A stretch of 6,038 bases of DNA from Nitrososphaerota archaeon (GTDB lineage: Archaea; Thermoproteota; Nitrososphaeria; Nitrososphaerales; Gagatemarchaeaceae). Position 1 is the first letter of the stretch. The number at the start of each line of letters is the position of its first letter. Location: assembly GCA_003135575.1 (NCBI GenBank), contig PLCG01000078.1, positions 7,873 through 13,910 on the forward strand. Reading direction: 5' to 3'. A program made the position numbers and the translations under genes. The notes under the pieces are model-generated. The model saw nothing but the letters and a program-made list of their open reading frames with translations, ran no database searches and was not told the origin of the DNA. Shown here piece after piece: positions 1 to 4,974 of this stretch.

Positions 1-615
1 AACGCAACCTCGGATTGGAACGGCGTCTTCACGTCGCTCACCTCTGGGAGCGTGAAGGTCGGAATCTCCGACCCCAACGCCGACCCTGCCGGGCTGCGAG
101 GGTGGCTGGTGCTCGAGGCTGCGGGGTCGCTCTATCACAACGGGAACGTGTCCGCGTATACAGCGCCGCTCCTGCAAGCGAAGGCGAACGTCACGGGGTC
201 GGCGGCGGCCAACATGGTCGCACCTCTCCAGGCGGGCCAGTTCCAGTTCCTATTCATCTACAGGTCGGTCGCCACCGCGCAGCACCTCGGATACATCCAG
301 CTGGACCACAAGGTCAACCTGGGCGACCCCAAGCTCGCCGCGAGCTACGCGCAGGTGACATACAAGCTCGCGAACGGCGTATCGAAGGGCGCTCCGATCA
401 TACTCTGCATTACGATCCCGAAAAACGCCCCGCACGCCTCTGAGGCGATCCAGTTCGTCCAGTATGTCGCTAAGAACTCCGGCAGCATGCTCGGGGCATA
501 CGGGCTGCAGGCGTTCCCTTCACCCTTGCTCTACAACAACACCGCGGCGCCCCAGTTTGTCACCCAGATGCTTTCGCAGGGCCTCGTCGCCCAAGGCGAC
601 AGCCTCGGCCCTTGA
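1..615 (+). CDS. wtpA: Molybdate/tungstate ABC transporter substrate-binding protein, WtpA/ModA-like (5' end missing)
   Basis: This is the C-terminal ~204 residues of an extracellular oxyanion-binding protein that would capture molybdate or tungstate and hand it to the permease encoded next. The frame is open to base 1, so the signal peptide and first lobe lie outside the window; the internal GTG at 52 is not a true start. Seen in the sequence: a segment VGISDPNADPAGLRG, matching the family's S-[DN]-P-x-x-DP-x-G block; a second-lobe stretch LFIYRSVATAQHLGYIQL, matching the F-x-Y-x-SVA region of WtpA proteins; and a closing ITIPKNAPH..AIQFVQYV segment typical of the last helices. Family knowledge: archaeal WtpA proteins bind the anion with two carboxylates. 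Here the usual G-E-I-D-Y segment reads GQFQF, and the Tyr after DP-x-G is Leu, so affinity or preference may differ. It is followed 15 bases later by the permease. Substrate assignment is by homology; molybdate versus tungstate cannot be decided. Confidence 0.86.
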   Translation, partial: NATSDWNGVFTSLTSGSVKVGISDPNADPAGLRGWLVLEAAGSLYHNGNVSAYTAPLLQAKANVTGSAAANMVAPLQAGQFQFLFIYRSVATAQHLGYIQLDHKVNLGDPKLAASYAQVTYKLANGVSKGAPIILCITIPKNAPHASEAIQFVQYVAKNSGSMLGAYGLQAFPSPLLYNNTAAPQFVTQMLSQGLVAQGDSLGP

Positions 616-630
616 GGAGTCGCTAGACCC

Positions 631-1398
631 ATGAACTGGCTAAGGGCAATCGCGCTCACCTTTCTCTTCCTGCTCCTAGTCCCCATCCTCGTCCTCCTCT
701 ACTACGGCCTCGGCCCATTGAGGACGCCCATCGGCTATGGGCAGGAGGTCTTTCGGTCGGTCGCCCTGTCTCTGGTATCGTCGGGAATCGCAGCGGTCAT
801 CGACGTTGTCGCGTTCACCCCGCTGGCATACTACCTCGCGCGAAACCGCAACAGGGTGACCGAGTCCCTCGTCGACATTCCCGTGAGCATACCCCATCCG
901 ATAATCGGCGTCGCCCTCCTCGTGATCAGCAGCCCGATAACCCCGACGGGCGCGTTCCTCATCTCCATCGGGGTCAACCTCTTCAACAGCATCTCCGGGC
1001 TGGTGATCGCCCTGGTGGTCGTCTCCGCCCCCATCTACGTGAAATCCCTCCAGCCCTATTTTGAGTCGCGGGACCTGTCGCCGGAGCAGTTCGCGATGGG
1101 CCTGGGCGCGTCGCCACTCCGGACGTTCCTCAGCGTCGTGCTGCCCGACTCCTCTCGTGCCGTCATCAGCGGCGCACTCCTCGCGATGAGCAGGGCGCTT
1201 AGTGAGTTCGGCTCGATTGCGATTCTCGCCTACTACGTGCTCCAGTTCCCGTTCTACGGGGTGAACCCCGCGGCGGTCTTGATCTACCAATACTACAGCT
1301 ACTTCGGGCTCGGGGCCGCCGTCACGACCTCCGTGACGCTGATAGTCATCTCGGTGCCGCTTGCCCTGGCGGTCCGATTCGTCCGAAGGGAGCAGTGA
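631..1398 (+). CDS. wtpB: Molybdate/tungstate ABC transporter permease, WtpB/ModB-like
   Basis: This 255-residue integral membrane protein should form, as a homodimer, the pore of the oxyanion importer. Hydrophobic segments lie near residues 5-26, 45-70, 90-114, 117-137, 176-203 and 226-249, giving about six membrane spans as in the ModB/WtpB family. The cytoplasmic EAA coupling loop is clear at about 153-180 (AMGLGASPLRTFLSVVLP), with the conserved Gly and terminal LP that dock on the ATPase. The following ALSEFGSIAILAYY matches the [AR]-x-SEFG signature of archaeal WtpB proteins. The length is normal for the family. The ATG at 631 has GGAG at 616-619, and the N terminus begins with a membrane span as expected. 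It sits between the binding protein (15-base gap) and the ATPase (9-base gap), so all three are probably one transcript. The permease call is secure; the exact anion is inferred from the neighbour. Confidence 0.9.
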   Translation: MNWLRAIALTFLFLLLVPILVLLYYGLGPLRTPIGYGQEVFRSVALSLVSSGIAAVIDVVAFTPLAYYLARNRNRVTESLVDIPVSIPHPIIGVALLVISSPITPTGAFLISIGVNLFNSISGLVIALVVVSAPIYVKSLQPYFESRDLSPEQFAMGLGASPLRTFLSVVLPDSSRAVISGALLAMSRALSEFGSIAILAYYVLQFPFYGVNPAAVLIYQYYSYFGLGAAVTTSVTLIVISVPLALAVRFVRREQ

Positions 1399-1407
1399 CG
1401 CCCGGAC

Positions 1408-2013
1408 ATGATCGAGGCAGCGGTGAAGAAGAGGTTCGGCAACTTTGCGCTCGACGCGGCCATCAGCGAAGGCGGATTCATCTGCCTCTCAGGCAAGAAC
1501 GGGTCGGGCAAGACGACCTTCCTGAAGATCGTCGCGGGCCTCGCCAAGCCTGACGGGGGACACGTCAAGGTCAACGGGAGGGATATCACCGCACTTCCGG
1601 TAGAGAAGAGGGGCGTCGTGATGGTGACGCCCGGGTCCTCAATCCCCGGCCTGGAGGTGGACGCGCACATCAGGTGGGGGGCCAAACTGAAGGGAGCGGA
1701 AATCAGCGAGGACAAGTTTGCGAAAGTGAAACAAGAACTGGGGATAGATTTTCAGGGCCGTGTGGGAAAGCTGAGCTTGGGCATGTGCGAGCGCGTCTCC
1801 TTGGCGACGGCGCTCCTGACTGCCCCCGCGGTCATCCTGGTGGACGAGGCCTTCTCGAACCTGCACGAGCGGGATGAGTTCATCAGCTCCTATCGCGAGC
1901 TCGCAACCGAGGCCGGGATCGACCTGGTCTTCTCTACGCAAGACGAGTCCGACGGAAGGCTAGCCGGGCACCTGTACTCGATTCAGGACGGAAAGGCGAC
2001 GAGGCGCTTCTGA
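1408..2013 (+). CDS. Short ABC transporter ATPase of the molybdate/tungstate operon, with degenerate motifs
   Basis: This 201-residue ABC nucleotide-binding protein is the natural energising subunit for the preceding permease. Walker A is intact at 29-37 (GKNGSGKTT), and Walker B is intact with its glutamate at 142-147 (VILVDE). Other motifs depart from the family. The Q-loop region reads VMVTPGSSIP (71-80) with no glutamine where VFQ is normal. The signature is LSLGM (122-126) instead of LSGGQ. The D-loop is SNLH (150-153) instead of SNLD. The H-loop reads STQDESD (176-182), putting Gln178 where the switch histidine belongs. It ends soon after the H-loop, so it lacks the C-terminal TOBE/MOP domain of full-length ModC/WtpC (about 350 residues), which binds molybdate for feedback control. 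The ATG at 1408 lies 9 bases after the permease stop, with AAGGGAG at 1386-1392. It could be a weak ATPase, a partner for a second ATPase elsewhere, or a specialised clade. The ABC fold is certain; catalytic competence is open. Confidence 0.83.
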   Translation: MIEAAVKKRFGNFALDAAISEGGFICLSGKNGSGKTTFLKIVAGLAKPDGGHVKVNGRDITALPVEKRGVVMVTPGSSIPGLEVDAHIRWGAKLKGAEISEDKFAKVKQELGIDFQGRVGKLSLGMCERVSLATALLTAPAVILVDEAFSNLHERDEFISSYRELATEAGIDLVFSTQDESDGRLAGHLYSIQDGKATRRF

Positions 2014-2017
2014 GCGC

Positions 2018-2227
2018 TTAGGCAGGTGTTCCGGGCTGCTGGTTGAACGACCTGAACTCGAAGCCGCACTTTATGCAGACGCGCCTTCCGGGTTGGTCGG
2101 AGACGACCTGCTTAGTGCCGCACTTTGGGCACTCCATCGAGGCCTGGGCAGGGGCGAAGGGCACGCTATGTTGCTCTCGCACCTTGTCTATTGCTTTGGC
2201 GTAAGCGTCACGGTGAGATCTTCCCAT
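2018..2227 (-). CDS. Small zinc-ribbon protein (TFIIB-type CxxC-x14-CxxC)
   Basis: This 69-residue protein carries one zinc ribbon: Cys33, Cys36, Cys51 and Cys54 in the pattern C-x2-C-x14-C-x2-C, within ECPKCGTKQVVSD and VCIKCGFEF. Both knuckles have the Gly after the second Cys, as in transcription-factor zinc ribbons such as the N terminus of TFIIB. The first ~30 residues are charged and probably helical (GRSHRDAYAKAIDKVREQ); the last dozen look disordered. It lacks the cyclin-like repeats of TFB, so it is not a general transcription factor; a nucleic-acid-binding or protein-docking role is possible but unproven. The ATG at 2227 is followed by good coding sequence, and a TTATA box lies about 41 bp upstream. 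Its stop faces the ATPase stop across only 4 bases. No specific family was recognised beyond the ribbon. Confidence 0.72.
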   Translation of the reverse strand: MGRSHRDAYAKAIDKVREQHSVPFAPAQASMECPKCGTKQVVSDQPGRRVCIKCGFEFRSFNQQPGTPA

Positions 2228-2265
2228 TTTCTAAATTACCTGAATTAACGCCTTTTTTCCCCTCC

Positions 2266-2270
2266 TATAA
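2266..2270 (-). promoter_or_regulatory. Putative TATA box for the zinc-ribbon gene
   Basis: Minus-strand CCTTATAGG centres a TTATA about 41 bp upstream of the ATG at 2227, within the 91-base gap after the metallopeptidase gene. An AT-rich leader (TTAATTC..AATTTAG) leads to the start codon. This suggests the zinc-ribbon gene can be transcribed on its own rather than only by read-through. GGAGG overlaps the box but is too far from the ATG to be its ribosome site. Confidence 0.4.
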
Positions 2271-2318
2271 GGCATGTGTATTTTGATGGATGGCCTCCAC
2301 GGCCCTGAGAGGGCTGGG

Positions 2319-3008
2319 CTAGATTCTGGCGAGCTCAGCGGGAGAGACGTAGTCCAATTCCTTCTCCCTTTGCCTAAAGTCGGGGCAGACCTTCGCCAGC
2401 TTCCTCTTGAAGGCAGGCGAGTGGTTGAACTCCTCGAGATGGGTGAGCTCATGGAAGATGACGTAGTCGCGGAGGCGCTCCGGGAGGGCGATCAGCTGCC
2501 AGCTGAAGGAGAGCCTTCCGGACCGGGTGCAATAGCCCCAGTTCTTGATCTCCCTGACGTCAGCCACTTTGTAAGGCACTGGGAGGGTCGGCGCTAGGTC
2601 GGCGAGCTTCTTCATCACGTATCTCGATGTCTCCCTCAGGAACCATCTGCGCACGAGCTCCTTCACCCTCGACCTGTCGCTCGCGCGGACGACCACGACG
2701 CCGCGCTCGAGGTCTGGGAGGATCTCCTCCTTCTCCAGCGTTTGCTCGAACGATATCTCCAGGAAGCGGCCGTCGAACATCACCCGCTGGTCGTCTAGGA
2801 TCCTCTTGGTCTTCTGCATCTCCTCGTATTTTTGCAGGATCCATTCGCTCCTTTGGCTGATCGCCCTGCTGGCGTCGCCCAGACGTCCGCGCGGGAGGAC
2901 GACCTCGAGGGTGACGTCGGACCTGAAGCGGAAGTATGTGTAGCGCCTGCTCGTGCCGCGGAGCACCAGGTACTCTATCCGCTTTCCTCCAATCTCCAGA
3001 GCCGGCAA
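2319..3008 (-). CDS. YgjP-like M48-family zinc metallopeptidase (DUF45)
   Basis: This 229-residue predicted soluble zinc-dependent peptidase belongs to the YgjP/DUF45 family. The catalytic motif is FHELTHLEEFNHS, with zinc ligands His186 and His190 (HExxH, catalytic Glu187) and the third ligand His196, as in the family's HExxH-x5-H arrangement. Upstream, NWGYCTRSGRLSFSWQLI (157-173) matches the family block W-G-x-C-x-x-x-G-x-[IL]-x-[LF]-x-W-x-L. The N-terminal half (about 10-100) is the usual beta-rich region with an arginine-rich start. Length is typical and no signal peptide is present, so it is cytoplasmic. The only reasonable start is TTG at 3008: the frame upstream has no ATG or GTG before a stop, and a TTAAA box lies about 37 bp upstream, with AAGGGG just before the codon. 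Its physiological substrate is unknown for the family. It is divergent from the DoxX-like gene and lies 91 bases upstream of the zinc-ribbon gene on the same strand. Confidence 0.92.
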   Translation of the reverse strand: MPALEIGGKRIEYLVLRGTSRRYTYFRFRSDVTLEVVLPRGRLGDASRAISQRSEWILQKYEEMQKTKRILDDQRVMFDGRFLEISFEQTLEKEEILPDLERGVVVVRASDRSRVKELVRRWFLRETSRYVMKKLADLAPTLPVPYKVADVREIKNWGYCTRSGRLSFSWQLIALPERLRDYVIFHELTHLEEFNHSPAFKRKLAKVCPDFRQREKELDYVSPAELARI

Positions 3009-3042
3009 GAAACCCCTTGGGCCGTCGCTGTCGGGGGTCGGC

Positions 3043-3047
3043 TTTAA
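3043..3047 (-). promoter_or_regulatory. Putative TATA box for the metallopeptidase gene
   Basis: On the minus strand the sequence GGGTTAAAGCC places a TTAAA core about 37 bp upstream of the TTG start at 3008. That fits an archaeal TATA box with transcription starting some 25 bp downstream and a leader of about ten bases. It is an AT-rich island in GC-rich DNA. The match is short, so the call rests mainly on its spacing. Confidence 0.4.
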
Positions 3048-3110
3048 CCCTGCGGCCGAGATTTGGTCTGGTCAGATAGCGCGGCCTTTACCAGCTATGG
3101 TCAGTCATAC

Positions 3111-3121
3111 CTACTTGGTAG
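3111..3121. repeat. Short inverted repeat upstream of the DoxX-like promoter
   Basis: CTAC-TTG-GTAG is a perfect 4-base inverted repeat with a 3-base centre, 15 bases upstream of the TTTATAT box. A second CTAC at 3129-3132 could pair with the same GTAG arm. TGGTCAG also occurs twice in direct orientation nearby (3069-3075 and 3098-3104). Position suggests a regulator site, but repeats this short occur by chance. Confidence 0.25.
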
Positions 3122-3136
3122 CAAGAAACTACTAGC

Positions 3137-3143
3137 TTTATAT
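3137..3143 (+). promoter_or_regulatory. Archaeal TATA box for the DoxX-like gene
   Basis: TTTATAT is the strongest promoter-like element in the window and sits in an AT-rich patch (AAACTACTAGCTTTATATCC). Transcription starting about 25 bp downstream would begin near 3165, leaving a leader of roughly ten bases before the TTG at 3175. Together with the opposing TTAAA at 3043-3047, it makes the 166-base region 3009-3174 a divergent promoter. An imperfect inverted repeat lies just upstream (3111-3121). Confidence 0.65.
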
Positions 3144-3174
3144 CCAGTAGTGTCGAACTTAGTTCCGACCGAAA

Positions 3175-3588
3175 TTGACTGGAATATTCGATGCGTTACT
3201 TCCGTACACCGGATACCTCGCCCTAATCCTGCGGGTATGGATAGGAGCTAACTTCATCATCCACGCTCGCCCGAAGCTGCAGCACATGCCACAGACGGTC
3301 CAGAGCATGAAGGGTCTCGGAGTCCCTGCGGGGGCGACTTACGCCGCCACCGCGCTGGAGCTCGCTGGAGGGATAGCCCTGATCTTGGGGCTGCTGGTCC
3401 CCATAGTAGGCGTGTTCTTCGTCGTCTTCATGGTGGCGAACTCCATAATGAAGAAGAGGAAGATGCACGCTGAGTACATCGCTCAGGGGCCGTCCTACGA
3501 GAACGACGTGCTATACCTGGCTCTAGCTCTGGTCCTCGTGTTCTTGGGCGCCGGTGTGTTCTCTCTCGACGGGGCACTAGGCCTATAG
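3175..3588 (+). CDS. DoxX-like family membrane protein
   Basis: This 137-residue protein of the DoxX type is a small four-helix membrane family often linked to quinone or oxidative processes but with mixed or unknown functions. Hydrophobic segments lie near residues 10-30, 53-74, 75-91 and 111-130. The first helix runs into HARPKLQHMP (30-39), matching the family's loop with a conserved P-K after helix one, followed by a short soluble stretch and then ALELAGGIALILG (60-72), which matches the typical E-x-x-GG-x-x-L-x-x-G helix-two motif. The basic loop KKRKMHAE (93-100) is probably cytoplasmic. The start is TTG at 3175: the frame has a stop at 3160-3162 and no ATG or GTG before the first helix, and the TTTATAT box fits this start. 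No DoxD/DoxA partner or thioredoxin gene is adjacent, so there is no basis for calling a thiosulfate:quinone oxidoreductase subunit. Family call is good, function unknown. Confidence 0.87.
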   Translation: MTGIFDALLPYTGYLALILRVWIGANFIIHARPKLQHMPQTVQSMKGLGVPAGATYAATALELAGGIALILGLLVPIVGVFFVVFMVANSIMKKRKMHAEYIAQGPSYENDVLYLALALVLVFLGAGVFSLDGALGL

Positions 3589-3606
3589 GACCGCAAGGTC
3601 AGGCTT

Positions 3607-3637
3607 GGTCCCGTCGAGGACCCTTTTTCTTATTTTG
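3607..3637 (+). terminator. Intrinsic-type terminator after the DoxX-like gene
   Basis: GGTCC (3607-3611) and GGACC (3618-3622) form a perfect 5-bp stem with a 6-base loop, followed at once by a T-rich tract (CTTTTTCTTATTTTG) on the plus strand. It starts 18 bases past the DoxX-like stop codon. T-tracts alone can terminate archaeal RNA polymerase; the hairpin may be incidental. It separates the DoxX-like transcript from the binding-fold gene downstream. Confidence 0.55.
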
Positions 3638-3656
3638 AATGCCGGGCGAGATGCCG

Positions 3657-3670
3657 CGAAAGCCTTTTGT
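3657..3670 (+). promoter_or_regulatory. Putative BRE/TATA promoter of the binding-fold protein gene
   Basis: GCGAAA followed by GCCTTTTG resembles an archaeal BRE (purine-rich, ending AAA) joined to a weak TATA box. Its centre is about 38 bp upstream of the ATG at 3705, like the other promoters in this window. If it is real, the longer reading frame from 3639 cannot be the translated form, because its first codons overlap the promoter. Confidence 0.42.
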
Positions 3671-3704
3671 CAGTTGCGAACCCGTTAGCTCGCTGTCAGC
3701 GATC

Positions 3705-4628
3705 ATGGCCAAGAAGATGAATATCGCCGTTAACATGTATAACTTCCAGTGGACCTTCCCTGAGATGGTCGCTGACGAGCTGGGGCTCTTCGCAAAGCAA
3801 AGCGTCGAAGCGAAGTGGCTCGACGTCACTCCTGTGGGGACTACGGACAAGGCGACCCTATACATCGAGCTCATGAAGAGCAAGAAGACAGACGTCTACC
3901 ACGCAGGAGAGTGGGTATGCATCAACCGCGTCCTGAGCTGGGACGGCTCGTGGATCGTCGCAAAGTCCGTGCCAGCCCCGGGGACCCTCAACTCGACATT
4001 CTCGCTCTTCGTTCGCAAGGATTCGGGATACACGAGCCCAGCGATGCTCAAGGGCAAGCCCATCGCGATAGAGGTGGGCACGGGGGCATACTACACCACG
4101 ATGACCGACCTCGAGCGCTTCATGCCCAAGAGCTCGATGAAGCTCGTGCAGGTCGGGGAGCCGCACAAGCGCTTCCTTGCGCTCGTCAACGGGGAGGTGG
4201 AGGCCGCGTCCCTTCTCAGCCCATGGGCTGACATCGGGAAGGCCGCCTCCCTTGTGGAGATCCTCAAGACGAGGAGGTCGAACCCGACGACGATAGTCGC
4301 GCGGCGTGACGACGACCCGGACAAGCTCAGGCGCTTCTTCGCCGCTACGAACGCGGCCATCGACAAGATGAACAAGAAGCCGGACGACTTTCGGGAGCTC
4401 TACTTCTCGAAGGTCGAACGGGCCTTGAGCGAGATGCCGGCCAAGGTCAGGAAGGTGGCAGAGGGGGTCAGGAAGACCCTCCCGGTCCCGAAATGGAATC
4501 ACTGGGTGGCGTATGAGAAGCGGGACTTTGACAAGACCTACGAGTGGATGGTCGAAAGGGGCCTTGCTCCAAGCGGTCACACTAGCAAAGAAGTCGTCGC
4601 TGCGAACGCCAAGGAAATCTTCGGCTAG
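3705..4628 (+). CDS. NMT1/THI5-like substrate-binding-fold protein without a signal peptide
   Basis: This 307-residue protein has the periplasmic-binding fold of the SsuA/TauA/THI5 type. Seen in order: NIAVNMYNFQWTFPEMVADELGLFAKQSVEAKW (6-38), the usual first strand and 'A-x-x-x-GLF' helix; IELMKSKKTDVYHAGEW (54-70), the 'A-L-x-x-G-x-x-D' site; LKGKPIAIEVGTGAYYTT (115-132), the 'LKGK-x-[IV]-x-V-x-x-GSG' strand-loop; and ALVNGEVEAASLLSPW (159-174), the 'L-x-x-G-x-[VI]-[DE]-A' helix. The C terminus is helical and charged. The ATG at 3705 is preferred over 3639: homology begins there and promoter-like DNA lies between. Neither start gives a convincing signal peptide or lipobox, so the protein appears cytoplasmic. 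No permease or ATPase is beside it. It could be a binding-fold enzyme or sensor; the cysteine cluster of yeast Thi5 is absent, so pyrimidine synthase activity is not supported. Ligand unknown. Confidence 0.8.
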   Translation: MAKKMNIAVNMYNFQWTFPEMVADELGLFAKQSVEAKWLDVTPVGTTDKATLYIELMKSKKTDVYHAGEWVCINRVLSWDGSWIVAKSVPAPGTLNSTFSLFVRKDSGYTSPAMLKGKPIAIEVGTGAYYTTMTDLERFMPKSSMKLVQVGEPHKRFLALVNGEVEAASLLSPWADIGKAASLVEILKTRRSNPTTIVARRDDDPDKLRRFFAATNAAIDKMNKKPDDFRELYFSKVERALSEMPAKVRKVAEGVRKTLPVPKWNHWVAYEKRDFDKTYEWMVERGLAPSGHTSKEVVAANAKEIFG

Positions 4629-4656
4629 CGCCCGATGCCCACAAGACGCCTGGGGC

Positions 4657-4941
4657 CTATCGCGGCTTTAGCTTGAAAAGAGCTCGCAATTTGTCGTCCA
4701 GCTTGCTGATGTCGTCCTGGAAGAGCGATCCCATTGCGTGGACCAATCCCCCCAGCGCGGTCGTGAACAGGCTGCCGATGATGTGCTCGAGCGGGACCCC
4801 CTGTAAGATTATCTCTCCGCTCGATTGGATTGTCGCGGGAGTCTTCAGGTACACCCAGTACCAGTACGCCGCCGTGGAAAAGCCGTATATCGAGAGCGCG
4901 ATGCTGGCCACCTCGACTAGCAGACTTAGTCCTCTCTTCAT
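4657..4941 (-). CDS. Small membrane protein, unknown function
   Basis: This 94-residue protein belongs to no family that was recognised. A clear membrane span covers about residues 6-32 (ending STAAYWYWVYL), and a second, weaker hydrophobic stretch covers about 53-74 (HIIGSLFTTALGGLVHAMG), which may be a second span or a membrane-lying helix. The last 18 residues are charged and amphipathic (DDISKLDDKLRALFKLKPR region) and probably cytoplasmic. The ATG at 4941 is followed by Lys-Arg and then the first helix, a sensible topology. Coding quality is supported by the clean hydrophobic pattern; competing frames on either strand here are arginine- or serine-rich and not protein-like. It starts 33 bases after the DUF488 stop in the same direction, so it may be the last gene of the hflX operon. 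Its stop is 28 bases from the stop of the convergent binding-fold gene. Confidence 0.65.
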   Translation of the reverse strand: MKRGLSLLVEVASIALSIYGFSTAAYWYWVYLKTPATIQSSGEIILQGVPLEHIIGSLFTTALGGLVHAMGSLFQDDISKLDDKLRALFKLKPR

Positions 4942-4974
4942 GCCGACTCACTAACGCCTATCCTTATGAATCTC

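Noticed and set aside
15..443. Arg/Gly-rich open frame overlapping the WtpA-like gene
   Set aside because: Frame-shifted shadow of the binding protein with low-complexity composition and no motif.
676..1290. Open frame of 204 codons on the minus strand inside the permease gene
   Set aside because: Its translation is an Asp/Glu/Arg/His-rich mirror of a membrane protein and shows no domain; the plus-strand permease has the EAA loop and proper spans.
2003..2019. Inverted repeat AGGCGC/GCGCTT at the convergent ATPase and zinc-ribbon stops
   Set aside because: The stem lies mostly within the coding ends, needs a G-U pair and has no T-tract; a bidirectional terminator is possible but not supported.
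2253..2258. Run of six T on the plus strand between the metallopeptidase and zinc-ribbon genes
   Set aside because: No plus-strand gene ends nearby; on the coding (minus) strand it is only an A-tract in the zinc-ribbon leader region.
2302..2314. 5-bp hairpin (GCCCT, 3-base loop, AGGGC) just after the metallopeptidase stop
   Set aside because: No T-tract follows it on the minus strand, so a terminator call is not supported; short GC-rich stems are expected here.
3858..4580. Open frame of 240 codons on the minus strand inside the binding-fold protein gene
   Set aside because: Its translation is rich in Arg, Pro, His and Leu without domain pattern, while the plus-strand protein matches the SsuA/THI5 fold throughout.
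3705..4628. Identity as THI5-type HMP-phosphate synthase
   Set aside because: The cysteine cluster of yeast Thi5 is missing and the Lys/His pair used as substrate donor does not line up after the conserved Asp.
4961..4972. AT-rich patch (ATTCATAAGGA on the minus strand) before the small membrane gene
   Set aside because: A poor TATA match only about 25 bp from the ATG; it could imply a leaderless promoter, but co-transcription with DUF488 is equally likely.
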